From Clusia tigrina (lineage: Eukaryota; Arthropoda; Insecta; Diptera; Clusiidae): a stretch of 64,000 bases of DNA. The stretch covers positions 31,924,516-31,988,515 of the forward strand of contig OV050030.1 in NCBI GenBank assembly GCA_920105625.2, given 5' to 3'. Shown one piece after another: positions 24,413 to 36,500 of this stretch (its first letter is position 1; the number at the start of each line of letters is the position of its first letter). The notes under the pieces were generated by a model. That model was not told the origin of the DNA and made no database searches. It saw nothing but the letters and a program-made list of their open reading frames with translations. The position numbers and the translations under genes were made by a program.

Positions 24413-24760
24413 GGTTAGGTTAGGTTAGACTAGCCGGTCGTAAAGGCCACACATAGACCTACAAGGTCCTTTGCAGTGCCAGATGGATATCTATTTAAGA
24501 GCTTTAGTATGAATCGGTGAACAGGAAGACGCTTTTAGCAAATCTTAAGAGAGCAACTATACCTAGTTGTGCGACCCCTTCTAGTTCTTCAAACTAGGGG
24601 GCTCCCAGATGTGATAAGCAGGTTTTAGGCATAGTAGATGCTCCAGAGTTTCTCTTATGCCTTGCTCCCCACATTTCCTGCATTCATTATTGTATGTGAG
24701 TCCCATCCTTTAGAGTTGTACATAGTAATTCAGGTAGTAGTTTATCAGAATACAGCTGAA
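24413..24760 (-). pseudogene. LINE ORF2 C-terminal fragment, same family as 10741-11142
   Basis: The minus strand reads NNECRKCGEQGIRETLEHLLC, a CxxC...H...C finger matching the DESRKCREVGVRETLEHFFC phrase of the fragment at 10741-11142. It then runs to the 3' end GPCRSMCGLYDRL and a (CCTAA)n-type tail, seen on the plus strand as GGTTAGGTTAGGTTAG at 24413-24428. It is 5'-truncated and contains stops. Confidence 0.7.
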
Positions 24761-25866
24761 CTATCCAAGCATGATTCTTGTTGCAACAACAAGTTCTGGC
24801 ACTACCTTCTAATGGATTATTTTAGATTCTGCAGATTCAATATGTTGAGAAAAGGGTTGAGGAAATTCACACATGAGAAAGTTTAGCACCATCAATCAGA
24901 GACTTTTGATCTCCCCAACATTAATAACACAGAGTTGAAAAATCACTTGATCTTGGCAGATCAATAGGGCAGTTATATATTTAAAACGGTGCTTTCGAAT
25001 TAAAGTGTCAATAAATTGATAATTTCACCCGATGTCCCTATTAAAGCCTCGATATTTTGAATACCATACTTTACTAGCTTTTAAAATAGATAAACATTTT
25101 TCATTGAACACAATGTTCCATAACTCCTACATTAACATGACGCCACCGGAAATGTGTTCATCTCCAATCAAAATCCATGTGCCCGCTAAAAAGAGAGTAT
25201 AATTTCTCCAATCATCTATTTTCTGTAAGTTTACCTAATCGGTGTCCTAAACCAGGTGTCACCAAAAACGCTCTGTATTACTCCATATGAAATCTTCAAC
25301 TATATCTTTAAGTTATTCGTACATTGCGACAATAAATAATCTTATGAACTAAATACACAAAACATTCTAAAATAATATTTATTTTGGTTTCTCTTTCATA
25401 ATTCAGCTCTTTGTATATTTATAGATCCTTTCTCGGAAATGTTAGAAATCATAAACTTTTCTTGTAACTTGAAGAATTTCTTTTCGAATATTTTCGTACA
25501 AATACATAACTCAATCCTTAAAACCCATTCAATTTCTGGTTCTGTTTTTTCATATGTTTTTCCAAATTACTTTTATTAACTTTTTTCTTTTTTTGTATAT
25601 TGTCATTAGTTTTATTTCTTTTTTTTATAATTTCTAAACACAATGTAATTTCGAAATTTTTTATTTCTCTCTGATTTTGTGGTTTCTTCTGATTTCTTAG
25701 CGATTCTTCGATACATAAATTAAAATGTTTCTTGTTCTCTGTTAATTAATTACATTTAAGATTTGTTTTTTGGTTTTACTTTTAATTTTTAATATATTTG
25801 AAGCAATTTTAATACATTTTTAGCAAAACATACGCCCTACATTTAAAATTAATCTTTATATTCCGT
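24761..25866. other. AT-rich DNA, possible spondin 3' UTR
   Basis: T-rich on the plus strand, especially 25380-25860, with no coding signal. It would be the start of the spondin 3' UTR if the alternative terminal exon at 25867-25879 is real. The LINE fragment at 24413-24760 would then be embedded in the UTR. Confidence 0.3.
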
Positions 25867-25879
25867 TCATGTGTTTGAC
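25867..25879 (-). CDS. Possible alternative terminal coding exon of the spondin gene
   Basis: The minus strand has a strong acceptor (TTCTCTTTTTCAG) followed by GTCAAACACATGA. The spondin exon at 27225-27591 contains a perfect donor (GTAAGT, plus-strand 27223-27228) overlapping its stop codon. Splicing from that donor would leave phase 2, and this exon would add Trp-Ser-Asn-Thr and a TGA stop in the right phase. The frame fit has a fair chance of being accidental because only four codons are involved. Confidence 0.25.
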
Positions 25880-26423
25880 CTGAAAAAGAGAATTAAATAA
25901 TTTGTTATTAAAGAGAAAAATTTCTGTTAGTAACCAAAACTGTGATATTTGTAGTTTTAATTATAGTGAAGACTTATGTATTTGTAGGAATATTTTTAAT
26001 GTTGTTAACATCAGGATCCGTTTTCAATTCATGGCTGCGCGATCAATGCCCAGTGAAAGGAGGTTGATAGACTATACATATACTTTTATATTCATTTAAC
26101 ACATATTCCTGTTTCTGAAGAAAGACATCAACCAAAATGGATGATACTAAAACTTATAAATTCAGAGTAAATTAAGGTACACTCTCTCAATCATGTTCTA
26201 TCAACACTGGCACCACTTATAGAGAAGCAGGGAAGTCATGCTTAACTGATAGTTATAAACTTTATTGTTACATACTAAAGGTCCTTCTACGATTATAATA
26301 CATATAAATAAATCATTAATTATGTGTCCCGTTCTTTCCATCTCTCTTCAATATTTCCATCTGTTCTTCAATCTATCGCTGAATGTGAATCTCTTACTAT
26401 ATTTGTATGTCTCATTTATTTCA

Positions 26424-26795
26424 GAGAGCACAGAGAAAAGTGTCCTTAGTGGACACACCACGATTTTAGGTGGTTTCACCACAATTTTGAGTGGATTCAC
26501 CACGATTTTGTGTGGATTCATGTACCAGAGAACACAGAGAAAGGAAAGTCTTTTTCGCTGCCAGCGTCCGTAGCGAACACACCACGATTTTGAGTGGATT
26601 CACCACGATTCTGAGTGGATTCATGTACCAGAGAACACAGAGAAAGGAAAGTCTTTTTCGCTGCCAGCGTCCGTAGCGAACACACCACGATTTTGAGTGG
26701 ATTCACCACGATTCTGAGTGGATTCACCACGATTCTGAGTGGATTCACCACGATTCTGAGTGGATTCACCACGATTTTGAGTGAATTCATGTACA
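26424..26795. repeat. Nested minisatellite: 21-bp units inside a 103-bp higher-order repeat
   Basis: The short unit CACCACGATTTTGAGTGGATT (21 bp) occurs in runs of two to five. Runs are separated by a roughly 61-bp spacer holding CATGTACCAGAGAACACAGA and CTGCCAGCGTCCGTAGCGAA. Spacer starts at 26519 and 26622 set a 103-bp period. A diverged first spacer lies at about 26424-26455 and the last run (26685-26795) has five short units. The open frames here on both strands (FTTILSG and VVNPLRI repeats) are by-products of a period divisible by three. Confidence 0.95.
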
Positions 26796-27224
26796 ACGTC
26801 CGTCTGCTTTATTCCGCTGCTTTGCCCTGTGACGTTTAAGTTTCTTTTCTCTGTATTCTCTGATTTAGTTGCTCGTTTGGAACATATGTCTACTCTTTTC
26901 TTCCCTCACTCTCTCTCCTTCTCTCTCTATCGCTCTTCCTTTCTGCATATTCTATGCTCTGATCTTTTAAGTACTTTAATATAGCTCAGGAACTTATAAT
27001 AACATCCTTCGCATCCTCTGAATAAGAGTAGCTCGTCTAAAGACAAAAAAGGCCACTCATTCTCGTAAATATATCATTTGGGACACCTGACTGACACTCC
27101 TCTGATTTATGTAAACAGTTTCTTTTCCTGTACTTTGCTAAATTATAAATGAGCTCATATTATCATAATTTATGCAAGACGGCATCCTTTGTGCATCGCC
27201 CGCCTTTCATTTACTCATTTCCAC
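26796..27224. other. Sequence just downstream of the spondin stop codon
   Basis: Pyrimidine-rich on the plus strand around 26890-26950 (TCTCTC runs). This is 3' UTR if the stop at 27225-27227 is used, or intron if the GTAAGT donor at 27223-27228 is used. No AATAAA in a convincing position was found on the minus strand. Confidence 0.35.
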
Positions 27225-27591
27225 TTACCAATTAAAATAGGTCGCCGGCGAGTGACAACCCTTCTCGGAGCCGCACCATTTCGACTCTTGCAACGCCGGA
27301 CACGGACGTCCGCCGCGCTTGCCGTGCTTGATGACTTTGCGATATCGGTGCATTTCGCCGATGCCACACGACTTGCTGCAAGGCGACCATTCGGACCAGT
27401 GGCTGACGCGGCAGTCACGTGGGCGTTTCGTGCGGCGACGCTTTGACGTTGTGCTTGCTGCCTCCGAGCGACGGTAGCTGTTTACTATGTTCTGCATAAG
27501 AGCGTTCTTATCGTTTTTCGGCACTGCCACATTTCCAGATGACGGCATTTGTGCCGATGCGGTTGCGCTTGCCGAAGAGCTGCTGTTGTAC
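27225..27591 (-). CDS. Spondin exon: linker, basic cleavage-like site and TSP1 domain
   Basis: The acceptor (GCATTGCAG) is followed by G, which completes an ATG codon with the previous exon (AT|G). The exon encodes a Ser/Ala-rich linker, the basic run SKRRRTKR and a TSP1 repeat. The repeat has a WSxWSPC start (HWSEWSPCSKSCG, a C-mannosylation-type WxxW), arginine-layer residues (HRYRKV) and six cysteines. It ends GCHSPATYFNW and TAA. RTKR just before the TSP1 matches the furin-type RxKR consensus. The stop codon overlaps a perfect GTAAGT donor, so the protein may instead continue into a downstream exon. Confidence 0.9.
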
Positions 27592-30500
27592 CTGCAATGC
27601 GAAAGGAAATGGAAAAAATGAAGTAAAATGAAATTAATTGGAACTCGGAGCAATTTCGCATGAAATTTATACCACAAAATTTCCATTAACCTAATTTCAA
27701 TAGCGAACGAGAGTACGGGTAGCAAAGGCCCACTTGGTTCTTGCTACTTGCCCCATGCCCCTTGCCCACCAAAACCCAGAAGCCGCCGTGTGACGCCTTC
27801 TGTAGAGCCACTCGAAAAATGTGCATAAAATTAAATTTTTATGCTTCGCTCATACCCACCCCAATTACAGCCAGACCCCACGCCCCATCCGCTTGTGGCA
27901 TAATGAATTTTTCACATCCAAGGTTTTTGTTTGCTATGTGGCAGGCGGCATGCGGCGTCTAATGGAGAACGTGTCACTTCACAGCGTCATTCCCTACACT
28001 GCCACCGCCACTTCCACCGCCGTAAGACAATTTCAATTTAAATTTGCATTCTGAATTTTCATGCTCATTTCCACTTTTTCCGCCCTATGCCTGCTCCAGA
28101 CTCAACACCCACACATTCGCACACACAACATACTCTTAAGCGAACACACACACACGCAACCAGACAAGCACACAAGCACCGCATCCGGCGCTGTAGGAGA
28201 AAAGCAAAAAATCACAGTAAATTCCGAGTAAACAGCAGGAAAAAAACCATATATCGAATACGTGCTACGGCAAACAAACAAATTTCAACGGAATCGGTGC
28301 TAATTTCGTTGCTGTTGTTGTTGCGGCTGCTGCTGTTCCTTGCCAAGCGGGATTCAATAAACAGAAAAAAAGTCCTTTGAAAAATCACTTGCAAATGTAT
28401 TGGTATCGATCGCGGCTGCCGCGCTCATACTCCTGAAAGTAATTTCGGAGTTATTAGCGACAAAATTGCTTGCACAATTTTCTTCCGATTTCGTTGATTG
28501 AGCTCGGCGGTGAGGCATTTTAAAATAATTTACGGATATACAAAATTATCCTCAGGAAAGTGAAGATTGTTTATTTTCCAAGTCGAAGACTTTATCGGCT
28601 TGGAAATGTGGAAATGAGAGAGCAACACAGCAGCGAAGTATGTGTATGAAGTTGACCTCGAATAGTATGTCTTAACTTAGGTTATCATTTACGAATTAGA
28701 CTCAATACTTCCCTACGTGAGCAAACTGGCAAAGTTTGAAACTACCCCTCGATGTTCAGCTCTGCTATATTTCTATGATTTAAATGTAAGATATGTCGAG
28801 GGAAATACGAGTATAGGAAAGTGATTGTCGTGGCAGTTTGCTGTTTAATTAATTTTTTGGGTTTTGTATAATAATAATTTTTTTAAACATAATAATTAAC
28901 TGAAACTCATTTGATATACTAGCTGAGAGGGTCCGTAAGCATCGTGCGTGCTGTATTGTTGTAGGAGGGCAGTAGGCAATAGATGTGTCTGCAACCTCGA
29001 ATCATGCTCTGGCTCTACACAGCAGGAGTCGAACCAAACCTCCTATACGGAGCTGCTTTCTGGTGGCCGGCTACTGTCAAGGCTTGTAATCTGAATCCAA
29101 TTGACAAAGTCAGAATGAGTGCAGCTCTGTTGACAACTGGAGCTCTACACTTCACACCTACGACGGCTGTCAAGGCAGCTTTGTTGGTCACTGGAGTTCT
29201 ACGCTCCACCTACGAAAGCTCTTTTTCCATTTTCTACGCTGGCTACCGTCAAAGCTTCTGGTATAATAGCAGGCCAAAATGGTTGCTACCAGACTCAACG
29301 CACTCAATCGGTGGGTGAGGACGGACCTAGGATACGCTAGTATCCTCAATCAGGACTTGCCTACCCCCAGCTCTGTTGACTAAGTCTATCCCAATTCCAA
29401 CCTTAAACGGGAGTTCGACCTTATTATCCCAACCAGAGACGACTGGATCGGAAACAGAGTGATCACCGATGACACTCTGGATTTCTACACACACGGCTCT
29501 AGGTTTGGGGACAGAGTCGGTAACGGGATCTTCTCCAACAAGTTGGATCTTAGCATCTCGCTCAGACTCCCTGACCATTGCAGTGTCTTTCAGGCAGAAG
29601 TAATGACAATTTACCACGCACAGAATTGGGCTCTGAGTAATGAGGTTTCTGATGTCAAAGTCAAATTCTTCTCTGACAGCCAAGCTGCCATTAGACCTCT
29701 TGCAGGTGTCAGTACGTTCCCAAGACTCGTACAGAAAAGCCAATCAGCTCAAAACGAGCTCTCCACGCATTCTATAGTCCACCTAGTCTGGGTACCTGGA
29801 CCCTTCTCTGGATATAGGCATCCCTCTCGCTACAGCTAGGCTGGTGATCAAACGCAGGTATTTCCATGAGCCCACCAAACTATGGGCGAAGGAATGTTCT
29901 TGCCGTATTTCAAGGCTAGCCTCAGCAAGAAGTGTCCACTTCAGCTACTTCAATTCGGATGCGAGTCCATCAGCACTACGATTTCGGTGCTGACGGGGCA
30001 TTGCATGATGGGGAAGCATGCGGCTAGACTTGGTTTGCCCTTTTGCGACTTCTGCCGTGGGTGTGGCGCTGAGGAATAAGAGGAGACAGTGCTACATCTC
30101 ATGTGTCAGTGTCCATCCTTGGCCATGCGAAGAATGCTCGTCTACGGGGATTCTTTATTAACCAGCCGGACACAGCTCGCAACCTGTAAGATTGGGGACG
30201 TAGCCAAATTTATAAAACTGTCAGGTAGGTTCAACACTCCTTAATCGGGGGAGTCGCTGCCTCAGGTGCCGCACAGACGCTCACCATCTAAGTGGTAACT
30301 ATACTCGACTTGGGTGGTCAGTGTGTGTGCGGCGCCCCATCCGTGGTATCGCAATGGGCCATTATTTTGTTAACATAAACCTGGTCTGGGTGCCGGGTCA
30401 TAGAGATATTGAGGGCAATTGCAAGGCTGATAAACTGGGTAGGGAGGGGACAACATTAAATATCCTTCCGGACAAAGCTCCATCTCCAATGCCTTTAGCA

Positions 30501-33500
30501 ACATGCAAATTGCTAATATAGATACACTGTCGAAGTGGCAAATGTTAGATGGGGACAGTTATCATCCTGCCTAACAAGTCGACAAACTTGGCCGGAATGG
30601 AATCGCGGCCGTTCAAAACTGCTGTTGAAATTTAATAGACAGGATCTTAAAAATGTGATATGTGTACGACAGGTCACTGTTTGATTGGTAGACACGCAAG
30701 TAGACTGGGGGTACCCTATGTCGAAGAAGAGGTAAAAGTGGAACACTTCCTGTGTAGGTGCATGGTTCTATACAGAAAAAAGGTCTCCACTCTTGGATTC
30801 ATGACAACATTGAGGAGATTTCCTGGATGAAGCGTAGGAAAGTGGCTACTTTTATCAAATCCACAGGATGGTTTAAGCAGGATCCGGAGGTGTGGGGGAA
30901 AAAGCTCTAGTGGCCACAATGGGCATTGAACAGGCATAACTGAGTCTTAGGACAGCCATTTAATCTACCTACCTACCCAGCCCCAGTGACTATATTCTGT
31001 TTCCAAATATGAAGAAATGTCTAGGCGGAAAGAGATTTGGGTCGAATGAAGTGATCATCGATGAAAGAAATGTCTACTTTGAGGGCGTCGATAAATAGTT
31101 TTATTTGGAGGGAATCAAAAGAAACGTTGGATAAAGTATATCGAGCTAAGAAGAGACTATATTGGAAAAGAAAAAGCATGCATTCTTAGGATTATCTATA
31201 TTCAGCTTCACACATAAAAAACCAGAACGAACCAAAATTTGCACTTCCTCCGCTCTCTTTTATAGTCTTTAAAAAAAGCGGATCAAGTCCAGATGTGTAT
31301 TGTGAACAAACAAACTCTCATCACCTTTATCAACAATTTTTGGGCTGTCCTTATCATATAATCATGGTTGGGGTATAACTAGAAAAAACACATTGCAACT
31401 GCAACAAATATATTCGTCCTGGTATCCAAGGAGTGTTTTGACACAATAACTTACAATGGCAATTGTTCTTCTAAGCAAAGTAATTTCTCTATTTTCACTC
31501 AAGTCAGAATACAGCCGAAATGAAAAAGTTTCGCTGTGAAAGGTGTGCCTTCAAAGAATTGTCACAATGCACTCCTATTTAACTTGCATGACGAACTAAT
31601 CGATTCGATATTTGCTATCAATTTGAAGGGATTCGGTTCGCTTACTCAGCAAAAAACAGCACATGACCCAAGAAAAACTGATTCTTGTCTAACTTAACAG
31701 TTGTCATATTTTTTCTATATTTTTTCTTCATTTTACACAAACTTAAATAAATTTAATTTACATACATACTTAACACTAAACAAAACGAAATTCTCAGTTC
31801 GGATTATGCTCATGCGATGGTGCAACAACAGAACACCTCCTCCTGCGGTCGCACATACACACCAGCTGCAGGTTGGGTGGCGCCGACAACTACTCCTGGG
31901 CGTGGTGCCCCACCAACAACAACAGTCGCCGGGGGAGGAAATGATGCGCCCACAATTAAAGGCGGCGCCACAGCTGCCCCGAAAAGCAACGGAGCCGGTG
32001 CCATGCCACCGACAACGACCACCTCTGGACCCGGTCGCGGACGTGCATTTACGTTAACGTTTACTTGAGTGCGTGGCGCCTGAGGAGGCGGTCCCATATA
32101 GGCAGGTGGCGGACCGGCGAAGCGCCTAGGTCCTGGTGGTGGCCCGAAACGTCCAGCACCAGGCAGAGCTCCTCTGGCCGGCATTCTCCCCGGCGGTGGC
32201 ATTGTTATTTGTAAATTATAATAAAACACAGAGACACTGATGAGTTGCCGTCAGGTGATGAACTAATTGGCCGACTGCACGCAACTGTTGGGTTTGATTT
32301 TTCTGTGCGGCACATTTTGTGGGGAAGTGTCACTGAGATTTGTGGAAATAAATCAATTAACTGCCAATTAAGTCCCCTTTTATCTTATCTAAGTAGGGCG
32401 CTTAGGCGAAAACAGTGGTTCCCAAAAAATGTTTATGAAGAAGTCGAAAAATGAACAAGTAAGCAAATTAAACAACTTCTGAGGAGTTTACAAGTTTATT
32501 ATTATTATTTGTTGACCTCCGAAACTGGAGAGAACCATTTCAACGGTGAGAATTGCTTAACTCAAATCCGGTATCATTCTGAGAGATGATGAAGAGACTC
32601 AACATATTTAGTTTAATTATTGAATTGGCAACAATGCAAAAAATATAGAGAAAAATAACAAGAGATCATTTAGAGATGGGCAACCAGATCGCTCAGTGCA
32701 GATATAATATAGAAAATATCTGCAGAAATCAGAACTCGACTGAAAATCGTAAATTGTAACTCAATGCTGTATAGGATTATTTCCCCAATCTAAAAGCTTT
32801 CATATGTATATTTTTCAGATAACTATTTTAAAACACATCATTTATTGCGCTATTGTCGTGGATTATATACAAATTTAAAACTATATAAATACTCTTCGTC
32901 TGTCGTCGATAGCACATGATAATCATCATGTTTGAATACAATTTTGGTCGAATACCATCATTCTCTAATAAGCAACAGCAGACTTTCTCGATTTTGTTAA
33001 ATTTCTAGTCACAATAAATATAAGGAAGCAGTCCCTGAAATAACAACAGAACCAACTGAGTATCATGATGAGCTCCCGAGTATTTTCATATGTCAACGAA
33101 ACGAAGTAACTCATAACTGGACTCCGGACACATTATGCACATCTGAAAAATACCTTTGAGGTGATAAAATAGATTTATGCCTGATGAGTTTCTCAAATTA
33201 ATTTTCACCACATATTGGTTCTTAATAAATGTATATACCCTTGTCTCACCTATCATACTAAAGAGTCGTCTAGTAATAAAGGGTCTTTCAGAAGTGAATA
33301 TACACAAAGAAAGCTCATTATATAGGACTATAAAGAAGTTGGTATGGCTTTAGAACTTTTATGGCGTTGTTAATTCAGAGAAGTAGGAAATTGTTCATGG
33401 TGTTTTACGTTTTTTACATAAGTAATAAATTTAATATAGCTTAGTCTCATATCTACAAATCAAGTGCATGCAGACATACACTCTACGCCTGCAATTAGGG

Positions 33501-36500
33501 AATACTCTTATGTTTTGTCTACACAGCTGTCAAGTTAAATATGTACACAAACGTCTGTTAAAAGTCCACACGAACATTCATTTTTGTAGCTTCACTGGTT
33601 TGGCTCATCAAGTGAAGTTCTTATCAATCAGTGAGCGTATTTTCAAATTGATGGATTGCAAGTTAATGTCTTTCTATTTATATACATATGTACATTCATA
33701 TACTGTGTTTGTTTTTATGTGTGAACATTCATACACAGGTTTAAAACTGCAACACAGTAATTTGGTAGCTACGCATTATTCACGATTCAGTCAATGGTGT
33801 CATGAAGACGGGTATGATGAGTCGTTGGGTTAGAAAATCAGCAAATGCATTGGGGAAATATTTAAAATGAAAAAGAGCTCTCCCACAGCAGGTTAGTTGA
33901 GTGATTTAAAACTAAACTCGTTCCTAATTAGTTGACACAATCAACAGAAATAAAACAGACTATAACCATTCCGCTCAATAAATATGAAAGATGTGTAAAA
34001 CGCGATATGGTCGCCATATAAAACTATGATTAAACTGAAGCAACGATTAACTGTCACCTAATTCAGTTATGGATAGTTACTGGAAAAAAGTCACACTTTC
34101 ACCTGGATAGTCTTGAATTGCGTTGTATTAACAACCAATCGACACATGAACCATGGACAGAGAACGCCAGAAGGCCATTACAGTTTCTTTCCATTAATGC
34201 CAGCAAATCTTGAGTTGAAAATTAGTCTGAGAAGTACGATTACAATGGTATTCGAAGGTAGTATTGTCATCCATTCGCCAAACTATCCATAGTGAACTGG
34301 GGTTCTGCAGCTTGCGAGTCTGGTCTTATTCCTCCGGCGTTCCAGTGCTCTAAACTAAATTCAGCTCTGATTAATGGGTCTGGCAGTAACTACGATATTT
34401 TGAAAAATCAGTTACACTTCTGAGAATGATTATAGCCCAGTCTGCAAAACTGCTTCCTCCACTTTCCCATTTTTACTTCCACCTCGCAGAGGTCCATTCC
34501 AATTAATTCCTAATAAATCGTGCGTTGGCTGAGGAGTATTCGCCAATGGGTAGCGAAGGAGTGGTTGAACAGCAGTGCCCCTAAGAAATATATGCAAGAA
34601 TTGCTCATAGTTTTAGTTTATTATGGTCTAATATTTTCCCAAGAAGAAAAACAAACCCACTCGTATGTCAGATAGGTATAAGTATTACCACATTGTTCCT
34701 CAATATAATAATTTTTTATCTTGGATTAAAGATGTCCGTTTTATAGAAATTTGAATCGACACTTGAACGCAAAATGTATAGAACTGATCAAGTGTGTAAA
34801 TAACACGTTTGATTCTGATATACGGCGTCGAACGTCCTCATGTAGAAATTCATGAATATTCCAAAGTTAGGCATAATTGCACTGTGGAAAAAAATTAAGT
34901 AATGAATTTTTAATTTGTCTGGTGAATTCTTAATTAAGTCACTGTGTGAAAAAGGTAAGGAAATTTCCAATATTACGAGTACATGTGCAAGACACTTCAG
35001 TTTTCTTATGAATCATTTTATGGTACCTTTGGAGCCACTGTTCTTACGGTAAGATATTGATTATGAGGGTCTAACATGCATATATATGCATAACTGTAAA
35101 CATATCATTAAAGGATTGACTCAAAGTTATGAGAAATACAATGCTTCGTGATTATTAAACTCCTTTCACTTTCATCTAAAGTGAGTCTAATTAACGTTCT
35201 TGGTTAGGCAAGGATTAGGCAAAGCGTCACATTCATATAGCGGATTTGGTGGAGTTTCTATAATATTGTTACGAAATCGACACGCCAATTGATTGACTGA
35301 TGGTTTTAGGATAAGTGTCGATTTCAACCCCTTAAAATGCACACACGAGAAGCCATGCTAAGCTGCGTTCGGAGGCTGGCTGAGTAAATAAGTGAAAGTG
35401 AACAAGTGAGCAAGTGTGAGCGTAGCGAAAAGTAAGCATCGTAGTAGCAGATCAGTTAACTACTGACAGTGGCAAAAGTTTCATAGCCGAATCCTGAGAG
35501 TGGCAGCAAGCAGCGTGAATGTCGTGTTAGCAACGGGAGTTAACAAGTGATCATCGCAGAGCGGATGTCAGTGAGTTGGACGAATACTATTAAAGCCAAT
35601 TGTTGTAACTGAAGAGGGCAATTGTTTGCATATTACACAATCCAGCGATACGAATCCAGGTATTGAGCTTGGTAAAACATTTTCGGAAAGGGAATTACGT
35701 AATAGTATGCTAATGATGGTCTAACTAAAATGTAATGAGAACACTAATGAAAGTCGATTTCTATCCTTAATTATGTTGGCTATAGTCTTACGATTTAATT
35801 ACGACCTATTTTGTATCTCAGTATAATACTTTCATACTAATTTATTTATACAAAAATACGATGGAGTATTACCAAGGCAATACGATATACCCATTTATAC
35901 AGACGGGTCCAAAATGGATCTTGGGGTAGGCGCTGGGGTATTTTCAACACACGCTAACATCAATTACTGCACACGCCTACCCGATGAGGCCACACAGGCA
36001 GAAACAGTTGCAATCAGGGAGGCGTGTCGACAAGTTACCCAATACATTCGAGAAGGACATAGAAGCAAGGTTGCTGTTTTTGTGGACAGCCACGTTGCTA
36101 TAAAGGCTCTACAGTCAAACACCATCAACTCCAGGTTGGTCAGACAGTATAGGGATGAACTTAGATTGCTAAGTCTTCATGCTGACATCACATTCATCTG
36201 GGTTCCAGGTCATAGGAATATCGATGGGAATGAGAAGGCCGATGAATTAGCGCGCAGCGGGGCCTCTCTCGACCTAACCTATGCGGAACTAGTATCTGTC
36301 GGTGCGATCAAGAGGTGCATCTACCTGCACTGTCTCTCCTTGACGGGTAGAAGATGGAGGGCACTTACAACGTGCAATACATCCCGAGCGACCTGGCCAC
36401 TCTGCAATATAGCTAGGTCAAGGCATCTTATAAACAGGGAGCGTAGAGACACCAGCCGACTAATGGCGGGTAGTAGGTATGCATGCGAAGAAAATGCATA

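Noticed and set aside
26265..26839. Repeat-containing open frames encoding FTTILSG or VVNPLRI units
   Set aside because: By-products of a 21-bp tandem repeat whose period is divisible by three; no conserved start, splice or domain.
31701..32068. Long plus-strand frames opposite the nested small gene
   Set aside because: They are shadows of the GC-rich minus-strand gene, which has the better start codon, the upstream TATA-like element and the non-random composition.
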